This document shows, piece after piece, positions 9,024 to 17,392 of a DNA stretch of 64,000 nucleotides. How positions within the stretch are numbered: the stretch's first letter is position 1; every line of letters begins with the position of its first letter. This stretch comes from Novosphingobium taihuense (GTDB taxonomy: Bacteria > Pseudomonadota > Alphaproteobacteria > Sphingomonadales > Sphingomonadaceae). The notes beneath the pieces are model-generated. The model was not told the origin of the DNA and made no database searches. It was given only the letters and a program-made list of their open reading frames with translations. The translations under genes and the position numbers were made by a program. The stretch spans positions 222,645 to 286,644 of the forward strand of contig NZ_VLKJ01000006.1 in assembly GCF_007830315.1 (NCBI RefSeq), written 5' to 3'.

Positions 9024-10009
9024 GCCGATGCGGTCTCCGGGGCAGGAGCCATGCGATCGAGGAAATCATCGATGGTGTGGATGACCTTGTCGCGCACGGG
9101 ATCAGCCTCCCGCAGCAGTTCGTGGCGCGCCTCGCGGCCCCAGCTTACGAGCTGCGCGCGCGGCAGGCGGCGGGCGGTACGTTCGATCGCCTTCCACGAG
9201 ACGAGGCCGTCGTAGCGGGTGGCGAGCAGGAGCACAGGCACATCGACCGACTCGAGCAGTCCCGGCGCATCGAGCGCGATCATCGAGGCATAGCCACGCT
9301 CGACCCAGCGCCACGATCCGGGGCCCATGCCCAGGTAAGGGCGCTTGGCCTTCCACTGAGTCTCGTCGTCATAGCGGTCATGATCGTGGGTGAGCAGGGT
9401 GTTGCGCGCGGCAGCGGTCGCGCCGGGCTTCTCGCTGATCTTCCATGCGGGACGCGCCGGATCACCGAATCGGCACATCGACTGGGCCACTTTGAGCAGC
9501 AACCGATTCGGCCCTGGTGTTAGGAATCCGAGCATCGGAGCGCTCAGCACCACCGCAACAGGGTTAATGCGCTTTTCCGCAACAGCACGTAATACAAGGT
9601 GTCCGCCCATCGAATGGCCTACGATGACGTGGGGTGCAGGCGTGTTCGCGACCCATTGCGACCAGAAGGCGGCGAGGTCGTCCAGCCAAATGCCGAAATC
9701 CTCGACATGGCCGATATCGGGGTGGGCCGAGAGCCTGCCGGACCCTGCCTGACCGCGCCAGTCGAGCGCAGTGACGCGCCAACCCTCACAGTTCCAGTAA
9801 TCCAGAGATTCCAGATACTTCTCGTAGAAATCTCCACGTCCCGGAAGAAACAGGATGGAACCGCGCGGAGGCTCGGTGCTGGCAGGGGCCTCCGGCCCTG
9901 ACCAGTCGATCCGGCGGATGGCGTGACCGTCGTCCGCGGTCCAAGTGCTTTCGACTGCATCGTCCGGAATCGCCCTGCGATCGATCCGCCTGATCGTCCC
10001 GAATTCCAT
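9020..10009 (-). CDS. alpha/beta hydrolase, lysophospholipase (PldB-like) type
   Basis: 329 residues. Serine hydrolase nucleophile elbow VIVGHSMGGHL, oxyanion region LFLPGRGDFYEKY, and a late LLATRYDGLVSW segment that carries the acid residue. The frame continues upstream to 10108, but ATG 10009 (MEFGTIRRIDRR) is chosen because the upstream part overlaps the divergent cpaA control region. It likely acts on lysophospholipids or monoacylglycerols. It is coupled by a 4-nt overlap to the DAO oxidoreductase. Confidence 0.85.
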   Translation of the reverse strand: MEFGTIRRIDRRAIPDDAVESTWTADDGHAIRRIDWSGPEAPASTEPPRGSILFLPGRGDFYEKYLESLDYWNCEGWRVTALDWRGQAGSGRLSAHPDIGHVEDFGIWLDDLAAFWSQWVANTPAPHVIVGHSMGGHLVLRAVAEKRINPVAVVLSAPMLGFLTPGPNRLLLKVAQSMCRFGDPARPAWKISEKPGATAAARNTLLTHDHDRYDDETQWKAKRPYLGMGPGSWRWVERGYASMIALDAPGLLESVDVPVLLLATRYDGLVSWKAIERTARRLPRAQLVSWGREARHELLREADPVRDKVIHTIDDFLDRMAPAPETASA

Positions 10010-10079
10010 GCCTGCGACGCCTCCACCGACGCATTTGTGCGCCAAGGTTTGGTTACCGTTTGGTAAGTGATTGTCCCGT

Positions 10080-10580
10080 ATGCCCCGAAACATGCAGGGG
10101 AACACCATCGTTTACGGACTGGTCGGGGCATTGGCAATCGCACTGCTGGTTGCTGCCTTCACCGATATCCGCCGCCGCCAGATCGACAACTGGCTGAACG
10201 CCGCGATTGCGCTGGGGGCTCCGGCCTACTGGTGGGCGGCGGGTCTCTCGCTGTGGCCCGATGTGGCGATGCAGGTGGGCGTGGCCCTCCTCGCCTTCGT
10301 GGTGCTGGCAGGACTTTTCGCGCTCAAGCTGATGGGCGGGGGCGACGTGAAGCTGCTGGCAGCGCTGGCGCTGTGGGTGCCACCGCTAGGCTTCGTGAAG
10401 CTGCTGGTGATCATGTCGCTGCTGGGCGGTCTGCTGACCATCATCTTCGCCGCGTGGCACTACACCGTGACCCGCAGGCGCGATGCAAAGATCCCCTACG
10501 GCGTGGCGATTGCCAGCGCGGGACTGATCACTCTGGCCCCGATGCTCGAGGCCGGTTGGCGCTCCGTTACGGGCGCATGA
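10080..10580 (+). CDS. cpaA: prepilin peptidase CpaA/TadV
   Basis: 166-residue integral membrane aspartyl peptidase of the A24 family that processes Flp-type prepilins. Catalytic aspartates are recognisable in AAFTDIRRRQIDNWLN and LMGGGDVKLLAAL (GxGD form). Several membrane helices follow. ATG 10080 and ATG 10092 are both possible, and TTG 10071 is less likely. It is the first gene of the tad locus and divergent from the lysophospholipase gene. Confidence 0.92.
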   Translation: MPRNMQGNTIVYGLVGALAIALLVAAFTDIRRRQIDNWLNAAIALGAPAYWWAAGLSLWPDVAMQVGVALLAFVVLAGLFALKLMGGGDVKLLAALALWVPPLGFVKLLVIMSLLGGLLTIIFAAWHYTVTRRRDAKIPYGVAIASAGLITLAPMLEAGWRSVTGA

Positions 10581-10591
10581 ACGGAATATCA

Positions 10592-10609
10592 CAAATTTTA
10601 ACCAATTTG
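10592..10609. promoter_or_regulatory. inverted repeat with TTAACC core before cpaB
   Basis: CAAATT (10592-10597) and AATTTG (10604-10609) flank TTAACC in the 73-nt cpaA-cpaB gap. The TTAACC half-site resembles a CtrA half-box, and cpa genes are CtrA-controlled in Caulobacter. Here the assignment is only a suggestion from position and motif. Confidence 0.35.
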
Positions 10610-10653
10610 CCCGACAGATGCGGGCCTGACTTCAGAGGGCGGGACAAGTAGCC

Positions 10654-11676
10654 ATGGACAAGAGGAAGCTGATGCTGCTGGTGGGGGCGCTGATCGTGGC
10701 GATCGGCACGGCCTTTGCCGCACGGAGCCTTTTCGCCGGTGCATCGACGCCGCAGGCGGAAGCCGCAGCCAAGATGCCGGTGGGTCCGAAAGTGCTGGTC
10801 GCCCAGCGCGCTCTGCCGGTCGGCACGATCATCACGGCAGATTCGATCAACTTCCAGGCATGGCCCAAGGACATGGTCCAGGACGTCTACTTCGTCGAAG
10901 GCGAAGCCGACATGCAGAAGCTGCTCGGCACTGTCGTCCGCAACCCGATCACTGCAGGCGAGCCGGTCACCAAGGGCAACCTCGTGGCTCCCGGCGACCG
11001 CGGCTTCCTCGCAGCGGCTCTGGGACCAGGCATGCGCGCCGTCACCATCCCGGTCTCGGCCCGCACGGGTGTTGCCGGCTTCGTCTTCCCGGGCGACCAC
11101 ATCGACCTCGTGCTGACCCAGACCGTCAAGGGCAATGGTGACAGCGGCATGTCGCTCAAGGCTTCGGAAACGATCCTCAAGAACCTGCGCGTACTGGCTA
11201 CCGACCAGTCGACCGAGCAGGAAATGGTCGAAGGCAAGACCCGCGTCCGCACCTTCAGCACCGTCACGCTCGAAGTGACCCCCAAGATCGCCGAGAAGAT
11301 CGCGGTGGCTCAGACCATCGGCACGATCAGCCTCTCGCTGCGCTCGCTGGCCGACAACTCGGCCGAACTGGAGCAGGCGATTGCCTCGGGCGACATCAAG
11401 ATCCCGGCTGGCGTGAGCAAGAGCCAGGAAGAAGCCCTGCTCAAGCAGGCGCTGGCCCGTCCGATCGAAAGCACCAAGGCAAGCTTCGTGACCGGCGGCG
11501 ACGTCTCGCGCTTCCAGCGTTCGACCGCCCCTGTCGCCGCACCTGCCGGTGGTGCCCCTGCCATGGCCGCACCCGGCCCGCAGATGGCATCGAACGGCGC
11601 ACCGATCCGCCGGGGCCCCGTGGTCCGCGTGACCCGCGGCAAGGACACCGAAGACGTCGCGCTGGGAGGGAAGTGA
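10654..11676 (+). CDS. cpaB: Flp pilus assembly protein CpaB (RcpC)
   Basis: 340 residues. N-terminal membrane anchor (LMLLVGALIVAIGTAFAA, about 6-23), then a SAF/CpaB region beginning VLVAQRALPVGTIITADSI, and a beta-rich RcpC domain with the conserved MRAVTIPVSARTGVAGFVFPGDHIDL segment. CpaB is a periplasmic partner of the secretin in Tad pili. The stop overlaps the likely ATG of cpaC (TGATG). The C-terminal 50 residues are Ala/Pro-rich. Confidence 0.94.
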   Translation: MDKRKLMLLVGALIVAIGTAFAARSLFAGASTPQAEAAAKMPVGPKVLVAQRALPVGTIITADSINFQAWPKDMVQDVYFVEGEADMQKLLGTVVRNPITAGEPVTKGNLVAPGDRGFLAAALGPGMRAVTIPVSARTGVAGFVFPGDHIDLVLTQTVKGNGDSGMSLKASETILKNLRVLATDQSTEQEMVEGKTRVRTFSTVTLEVTPKIAEKIAVAQTIGTISLSLRSLADNSAELEQAIASGDIKIPAGVSKSQEEALLKQALARPIESTKASFVTGGDVSRFQRSTAPVAAPAGGAPAMAAPGPQMASNGAPIRRGPVVRVTRGKDTEDVALGGK

Positions 11677-13328
11677 TGACCCAGGCTCCCATCTCCAAGA
11701 TCATGCGCACGATCCCGAATTCGAAGGGCAGATCCATGAACCGCCGTCTCTCCTCCACGCTCATCTCGGCTGCGATGATCGCCACGCCGCTGGCCCTTGT
11801 GCCTGCGACCGGCGCCCTCCACGCCCAGAGCATGACCAGCCCTGCCCGCACTGTCACGATCTCGATCGGACGCGGCGAACTGGTCACCGTTCCGGGCCGC
11901 ATGGCCGACGTGTTCGTCGCCGACGACAAGGTCGCCGACGTGCAGGTCAAGTCGACCAACCAGCTCTATGTCTTCGGCAAGTCTGGAGGCGAGACCACGG
12001 TCTATGCCAGCAACGCCAAGGGCGACGTGGTGTGGTCTGCCAATGTCCGCGTCGGCAACAATATCGACTCGATCGACCAGATGCTGCACCTCGCCATGCC
12101 CGAGGCGCGCGTCAACGTTTCGACCATGAACAACACAGTGCTGCTGACCGGCACCGTCGGTGCACCCGAAGATGCCGCTGAGGCCGAGCGCCTGGTCAAG
12201 GCCTTCGTGGGCGACAAGACCAACGTGATCAGCCGCCTCAAGATGGCAACACCGCTGCAGGTAAGCCTGCATGTGAAGTTCGCCGAGGTGAGCCGCACGC
12301 TTGTGCGCCAGATCGGCGTCAACCTGACGACGATCGACGGTTCGGGCGGCATCAAGTTCGGTATTGGCCAGGGCCGCGCAATCGGCTCGACCTTCAACAC
12401 ACACCCGCAACTTCCTCTGGCGGTGGGTGCTGGCGACATCAGCGTCAACGGTTACATCCTCGATCCCACCGGTGCCACGCAGAACTTCGTCAAGACGCCT
12501 GGTACAGCCGTTTCCTCCCTTGCATCAGGCACGACGCTCTCGGGCATGGGCAAACTACTCGGCCTCGATCTGCTCGGCGCGCTCGACGCTGGCGAAACCA
12601 TTGGCCTCGTGACCACGCTTTCCGAACCGAACCTGACCGCACTTTCGGGTGAAACGGCAGACTTTCTCGCGGGCGGTGAATATCCGATCCCGGTTTCGCA
12701 AGGCCTTGGCACCACGTCGATCGAATACAAGAAGTATGGCGTCAGTCTGGCTTACACCCCGACGGTGCTTGCCAATGGCCGCATCTCGATCCGCGTTCGC
12801 CCGGAAGTGTCGGAGCTTTCCAGCACCGGGGCACTCAAGCTCGACAACATTGAAATTCCGGCGCTGACCGTGCGTCGCGCCGAAACCACTGTCGAACTGG
12901 GTTCGGGCCAGTCGTTCATGATTGCGGGCCTGTTACAGAACGGTGCGCAGAACCAGTTGTCCAAGATGCCGGGCGCGGGTGACATCCCGATCCTGGGCTC
13001 GCTGTTCCGTTCGACCAGCTACAAGAAGGGCGAGACCGAACTGGTGATCGTGGTGACGCCTTATCTGGTGAATCCGGTCAACGCGAACGACATCACGCTG
13101 CCGACCGACGGCTTCCAGAGCCCCAACGACATCCAGCGCCTGCTCGGCAACATGGAGAACGACGGGGTGACCGGGGGTGACCGGCCCAAGCCGACCGAGA
13201 AGGAAGGCACTGTCCAGGCCGGACCCAAGGTCGGCGCTCTCGAGGCTCCCGCCAGTGCCAACCAGCCAGCCGACCGTCGCAGCGACAAGAAGGTCGCAGC
13301 CGTCGCGCCCGGCTTCAGCATCCAGTGA
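11676..13328 (+). CDS. cpaC: outer-membrane secretin CpaC (RcpA)
   Basis: 550 residues as called. Order: signal peptide, N-terminal pilus-specific domain (VTISIGRGELVTVPGRMADVF), BON-like domain (ALPEARVNVSTMNNTVLLTGTV region), and C-terminal secretin beta-domain (TLSEPNLTALSGETADFLAGGEYPIPV through LVIVVTPYLV). ATG 11676 has a GGGAGGG ribosome site but gives a long n-region. ATG 11736 (MNRRLSSTLISAAMI) gives a classical signal peptide and is a real alternative. It forms the Tad pilus exit pore. Confidence 0.93.
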   Translation: MTQAPISKIMRTIPNSKGRSMNRRLSSTLISAAMIATPLALVPATGALHAQSMTSPARTVTISIGRGELVTVPGRMADVFVADDKVADVQVKSTNQLYVFGKSGGETTVYASNAKGDVVWSANVRVGNNIDSIDQMLHLAMPEARVNVSTMNNTVLLTGTVGAPEDAAEAERLVKAFVGDKTNVISRLKMATPLQVSLHVKFAEVSRTLVRQIGVNLTTIDGSGGIKFGIGQGRAIGSTFNTHPQLPLAVGAGDISVNGYILDPTGATQNFVKTPGTAVSSLASGTTLSGMGKLLGLDLLGALDAGETIGLVTTLSEPNLTALSGETADFLAGGEYPIPVSQGLGTTSIEYKKYGVSLAYTPTVLANGRISIRVRPEVSELSSTGALKLDNIEIPALTVRRAETTVELGSGQSFMIAGLLQNGAQNQLSKMPGAGDIPILGSLFRSTSYKKGETELVIVVTPYLVNPVNANDITLPTDGFQSPNDIQRLLGNMENDGVTGGDRPKPTEKEGTVQAGPKVGALEAPASANQPADRRSDKKVAAVAPGFSIQ

Positions 13329-13342
13329 GAAAGGGTAAAGCC

Positions 13343-14008
13343 ATGCGCCTCTTCCAATCCCGCCGCGCACCGATGGTGCTGGTTCTCTCGCTGGCAAGCG
13401 TGCTTTCGGCATGCTCGGTGAATGCGCCCGAGAACCGGATGCTCAATTCGGTCCACCAGCCGGTTGTCCAGCGCGACCGCTATGTCTTCGACATCGAGAC
13501 CCTGCCCGGTGGCGGCATTTCGATCCCCGAACAGCGCCGCCTTGCCGGCTGGTTCGAAAGCTTCGGTCTAAAGTATGGCGACCGGATCGCAATCGACGAT
13601 CCGCTGCAGTCAAAGGCAACCATTGCCGCAGTCGATGCGGTGGCTGGTCGCTGGGGCATGTTCGTTGACGGTCCTGCCCCGGTCACGCCGGGCTATGTCG
13701 CAGCTGGCGGCGCTCGCGTCGTCGTGACCCGCGCCACGGCTTCGGTGCCGGGCTGCCCTGACTGGACCGCCAAGTCCGACTTCTCGATGAGCAATCGCAC
13801 CACGTCTAACTTCGGCTGCGCGATCAACAGCAATCTTGCCGCCATGGTCGCGAACAAGGAGCACCTGGTTCAGGGCGCCGATGGCACCGGCGAGACGACC
13901 GTGATGAGCGGCACCAAGGCGATCGACAGCTTCCGTGCAGCACGTCCGACGGGTGAGCAAGGCCTCAAGAACAACGTGACGTCCAATGCATCTGGCGGAG
14001 GGAACTGA
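13343..14008 (+). CDS. cpaD: CpaD-family pilus assembly lipoprotein
   Basis: 221 residues. Lipoprotein signal MRLFQSRRAPMVLVLSLA ending in lipobox SVLSAC. The CpaD domain ends with the conserved Cys-containing part (VPGCPDWTAKSDFSMSN and TSNFGCAINSNLAAMV). GTG 13325 is also in frame but overlaps cpaC. ATG 13343 follows AGAAAGGG. CpaD is thought to be the pilotin or secretin partner at the outer membrane. Confidence 0.93.
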   Translation: MRLFQSRRAPMVLVLSLASVLSACSVNAPENRMLNSVHQPVVQRDRYVFDIETLPGGGISIPEQRRLAGWFESFGLKYGDRIAIDDPLQSKATIAAVDAVAGRWGMFVDGPAPVTPGYVAAGGARVVVTRATASVPGCPDWTAKSDFSMSNRTTSNFGCAINSNLAAMVANKEHLVQGADGTGETTVMSGTKAIDSFRAARPTGEQGLKNNVTSNASGGGN

Positions 14009-14012
14009 AGCC

Positions 14013-15278
14013 ATGAGCTGGAAGAATGCAAATCGCGACGCCTTCGCCGCCTTCATGTGCGACGAAACCGCGCTCGACATCCTTCGCCCGGTCGTCGTCG
14101 ACATGGGCTGGGCGCCCGAGAAGTGCCACCGCGGAGGCCTTCGCAACGCGATCCAGTCGCTTTCGATCACGGCCAGCCCGAACATCCTGATGGTCGATCT
14201 GTCCGAAAGCGGCGACCCGCTGAACGACATCAATGCGCTTGCCGAAGTCTGCGAACCGGGCACCGTCGTGATCGCGGTGGGCCAGGTCAACGACGTGCGC
14301 CTCTATCGCGACCTGATCGCGTCGGGCATCCAGGACTACCTGCTCAAGCCGCTCAATCCCGGACAGATCCGCGATGCGCTGGTGCAGGCACAGACGATCT
14401 TCACCGCGCCCAAGAGCCATGATCCGGCCGCAGTGAAGCGTCATGTCTCGACCGCCGTCGTCGGTACGCGCGGCGGGGTCGGTGCATCGACGCTGGCGAC
14501 CTCGCTCGCCTGGCTGTTCAGCACCGATCATAAGCTGCCGACCGCGCTGCTCGATCTCGACGTTCACTTCGGCACTGGCGCGCTGACGCTTGATCTCGAG
14601 CCCGGTCGCGGCCTGACCGACGCGATCGACAATCCGAGCCGCATCGACGGGCTGTTCATCGAACGCGCGATGATCCGCGCCAACGACAATCTCGCGATCC
14701 TGTCGGCAGAAGCTCCGATCAGCTCGCCGTTGATGACCGATGGCAGCGCCTTCGTGCAGTTGGAGGAAGAGTTCCGCCAGGCCTTCGAGATGACCGTCAT
14801 CGACATGCCGCGCAACATGCTGATCAATTTCCCGCACCTGCTGGGCGACGTGAACGTGGTCATCCTTGCCACCGAACTCACGCTGTCGGGCGCTCGCGAT
14901 GCGATCCGCCTGCTTTCCTGGCTGAAGACCAACGCAGCCCACGCCCGCCCGATCATCGTGGCCAACAAGGTGCAGGCCGGTGCGAACGAGATCAGCAAGG
15001 CCGACTTCGAAGCCTCGATCGAGCGTAAGATCAATTACATGTTGCCCTACGACATCAAGGGTGCATCGAACGCCGCCAAGCTCGGCCAGACGTTCGTCGC
15101 GGCCAACCGCGCATCGAAGGCTGGCGGAATCATCCGCGATATCGCCCACGCGATCATCGGGTCGCCGGAAGACGATGGCGCCAGCGACGCCCTGCCCGGC
15201 GTCCGGAAGGCATCGCTACTCGGCAAGTTCGATCTCAAGAAGATGCTCAACAAGCCCAAGGTCGGCGCACCCGCCTGA
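14013..15278 (+). CDS. cpaE: CpaE/TadZ pilus localisation ATPase-like protein
   Basis: 421 residues. N-terminal atypical receiver-like domain (about 1-130; DYLLKPLNPGQIRDAL) and a C-terminal ParA/MinD-type domain. The deviant Walker A is GTRGGVGAST at 151-160: the usual signature Lys (KGGxGK) is Arg and the P-loop Lys is Ala. Such degenerate loops are known in CpaE/TadZ. The protein marks the pole for Tad assembly. ATG 14013 follows GGAGGGA, and an in-frame ATG at 13986 overlaps cpaD. cpaF/tadA would be expected next, but tadB follows after 42 nt. Confidence 0.93.
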   Translation: MSWKNANRDAFAAFMCDETALDILRPVVVDMGWAPEKCHRGGLRNAIQSLSITASPNILMVDLSESGDPLNDINALAEVCEPGTVVIAVGQVNDVRLYRDLIASGIQDYLLKPLNPGQIRDALVQAQTIFTAPKSHDPAAVKRHVSTAVVGTRGGVGASTLATSLAWLFSTDHKLPTALLDLDVHFGTGALTLDLEPGRGLTDAIDNPSRIDGLFIERAMIRANDNLAILSAEAPISSPLMTDGSAFVQLEEEFRQAFEMTVIDMPRNMLINFPHLLGDVNVVILATELTLSGARDAIRLLSWLKTNAAHARPIIVANKVQAGANEISKADFEASIERKINYMLPYDIKGASNAAKLGQTFVAANRASKAGGIIRDIAHAIIGSPEDDGASDALPGVRKASLLGKFDLKKMLNKPKVGAPA

Positions 15279-15320
15279 ACGGCGGCGCCATGATCTCAAG
15301 GTGACAGGAACGGACCGGCA

Positions 15321-16295
15321 ATGACGAGCATAACCCAGCTGATTCTGATGTCCGCCGGCATGATGGTGGCGATGGTGCTGGGCTATGCGGCGCTTTCAGG
15401 CCCTTCCGCGTCGAAGGAAAGCGGGCGACGTCTGCAGTCGGTCCGCTTCCGGCACTCGGACAGCGCAATCGATAAGGTCGAGGCCCAATACCGCAAGACC
15501 TTGGCCTCCCGCAAGCCGCGGACGATGAAGATCGCGGGGTCTGGTTCGCGCATGGAGGCGCTCGAGTTACGCCTGCACCGTACCGGCAAGGGCTGGACGC
15601 TGTCGCAGTATCTCTATGTCAGCGGCGGACTTGCCCTGTTCATCCTGATTGCCGTGTACCTGAAGACAGGCGCCCCCTTGTTGGCGCTGGGTGCCAGCGT
15701 TCTGGTGGGCAGCGGTCTGCCGCACTTCTTCGTCTCGCGTGCGATCAACAAGCGCGTCGACAATTTCACCACCCGCCTGCCGGATGCGCTCGACCTGCTG
15801 GTTCGCGGCCTGCGCTCTGGCCTGCCGGTAACCGAAACCCTGGGCGTGGTCGCCACCGAGCTTCCCGGCGCGGTCGGCGAGGAGTTCAAGCTGGTGACTG
15901 ACCGCATCAAGGTCGGCCGGACCATGGAAGAAGCGCTGCAGGATACGGCGGACCGTCTGAACCTGCCTGAATTCAACTTCTTCTGCATCACTCTTGCCAT
16001 CCAGCGTGAAACCGGTGGCAACCTTGCCGAGACGCTTTCGAACCTCTCGGACGTGCTGCGCAAGCGTGCCCAGATGAAGCTGAAGATCAAGGCGATGAGC
16101 TCGGAATCGAAGGCGTCGGCCTATATCGTCGGCTCGTTGCCCTTCATCGTCTTCGCGTTGATCTACTGGCTCAACCCGTCTTACCTCGGGAAGTTCTTCG
16201 TCGACGACCGTCTGATCATCGCCGGGCTCGGCGGGCTGACCTGGCTGGGTATCGGTTCGTTCATCATGGCCAAGATGGTCAGCTTCGAAATCTGA
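15321..16295 (+). CDS. tadB: Tad inner-membrane platform protein TadB
   Basis: 324 residues, T2SSF (GspF-like) domain. Membrane segments are at the N-terminus (LILMSAGMMVAMVLGYAAL), near 95-115 and 120-140, and two at the C-terminus. The cytoplasmic F-domain is RLPDALDLLVRGLRSGLPVTETL through QRETGGNLAETL. It acts with TadC as the platform on which the TadA motor works. It is followed 16 nt later by tadC. Confidence 0.92.
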   Translation: MTSITQLILMSAGMMVAMVLGYAALSGPSASKESGRRLQSVRFRHSDSAIDKVEAQYRKTLASRKPRTMKIAGSGSRMEALELRLHRTGKGWTLSQYLYVSGGLALFILIAVYLKTGAPLLALGASVLVGSGLPHFFVSRAINKRVDNFTTRLPDALDLLVRGLRSGLPVTETLGVVATELPGAVGEEFKLVTDRIKVGRTMEEALQDTADRLNLPEFNFFCITLAIQRETGGNLAETLSNLSDVLRKRAQMKLKIKAMSSESKASAYIVGSLPFIVFALIYWLNPSYLGKFFVDDRLIIAGLGGLTWLGIGSFIMAKMVSFEI

Positions 16296-16311
16296 GCGGG
16301 AAGGAAAGGTC

Positions 16312-17316
16312 ATGATTCAGAACCCGCCCGGACCGACACTGCTCGGCTTCGATGTCTACCTTATCGGTTCGATCCTGCTGGGAATCGCGGCTGCGGCTGT
16401 GATGCTGGCGATCTATGCTGCAGTTACCGTGCGCGATCCGATGGCCAGGCGCGTCAAGGCGCTGAACGAGCGGCGCGAGCAGCTCAAGGCCGGGATCGTC
16501 ACCGCCAATGCCCGCAAGCGTCAGAGCATTGTCCGCCGGAACCAGACCACCGACCAGATCCGCGGCTTCCTCGAATCGCTGAAGGTTCTGCAGGACAGCC
16601 AGCTCAAGGTCATCCAGCAGAAGCTGGCGCAGGGAGGCATCCGCAAGAAGGAATGGGCGGTCGCGGTCATTCTCGGTCGTCTGGTCGGGCCGATCGCGCT
16701 CGGACTTCTCGGCGCGCTGATGTTCTACTGGACCAACATGTTTGGCGACTGGAGCCCGATGAAGCGCATGGGCGCTTTCATGTTCATGCTGATTGCTGGC
16801 TACAAGGGGCCTGACGTCTTCATCCAGAACATGGTCTCCAAGCGCACCAACGCGATCCGCAAGGGCCTGCCCGATGCACTCGACCTGCTGGTGATCTGCG
16901 CCGAGGCAGGTCTCACCGTCGACGCTGCCTTCAGTCGCGTGGCGCGCGAACTGGGCCGTGCATATCCGGAACTGGGCGACGAATTCGCGCTGACCGCGAT
17001 CGAGCTTTCGTTCCTGACCGAACGCCGCCAGGCCTTCGAAAACCTCGCCTATCGCGTCGACCTTGAATCGGTGAAGGGCGTGGTGACGACCATGGTACAG
17101 ACCGAACGTTACGGTACGCCTCTGGCCTCGGCCCTGCGTGTGCTCTCGGCCGAATTCCGTAACGAACGCATGATGCGCGCCGAGGAAAAGGCCGCACGGC
17201 TGCCCGCGATCATGACCATCCCGCTGATCCTGTTCATCCTGCCGGTGCTGTTCATCGTGATCCTTGGCCCCGCAGCCTGCTCGATCAGCGACACCCTGAT
17301 CCACAAGAAGACCTGA
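16312..17316 (+). CDS. tadC: Tad inner-membrane platform protein TadC
   Basis: 334 residues with a T2SSF domain. N-terminal helix IGSILLGIAAAAVMLAIYAAV; conserved GLPDALDLLVICAEAGLTVDAAF and TERYGTPLASALRVLS segments; C-terminal helix IPLILFILPVLFIVILGP. Last gene of the tad operon and directly followed by a terminator. No TadA/CpaF motor gene and no Flp pilin gene is present in this window. Confidence 0.92.
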   Translation: MIQNPPGPTLLGFDVYLIGSILLGIAAAAVMLAIYAAVTVRDPMARRVKALNERREQLKAGIVTANARKRQSIVRRNQTTDQIRGFLESLKVLQDSQLKVIQQKLAQGGIRKKEWAVAVILGRLVGPIALGLLGALMFYWTNMFGDWSPMKRMGAFMFMLIAGYKGPDVFIQNMVSKRTNAIRKGLPDALDLLVICAEAGLTVDAAFSRVARELGRAYPELGDEFALTAIELSFLTERRQAFENLAYRVDLESVKGVVTTMVQTERYGTPLASALRVLSAEFRNERMMRAEEKAARLPAIMTIPLILFILPVLFIVILGPAACSISDTLIHKKT

Positions 17317-17330
17317 TCAGGTAGCTTTCA

Positions 17331-17376
17331 AACGAAATGGGCCCCGCCGGGATATTCCGGCGGGGCCCTTTTCGTT
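17331..17376. terminator. bidirectional rho-independent terminator
   Basis: A 12-bp perfect stem GGGCCCCGCCGG (17339-17350) pairs with 17357-17368 across a GATATT loop. It is extended by an outer AACGAAA/TTTCGTT pairing that supplies a T-run on both strands. It lies between tadC (+) and the convergent FAH gene (-). Confidence 0.9.
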
Positions 17377-17392
17377 TGCCCGTTGGCTTTGT

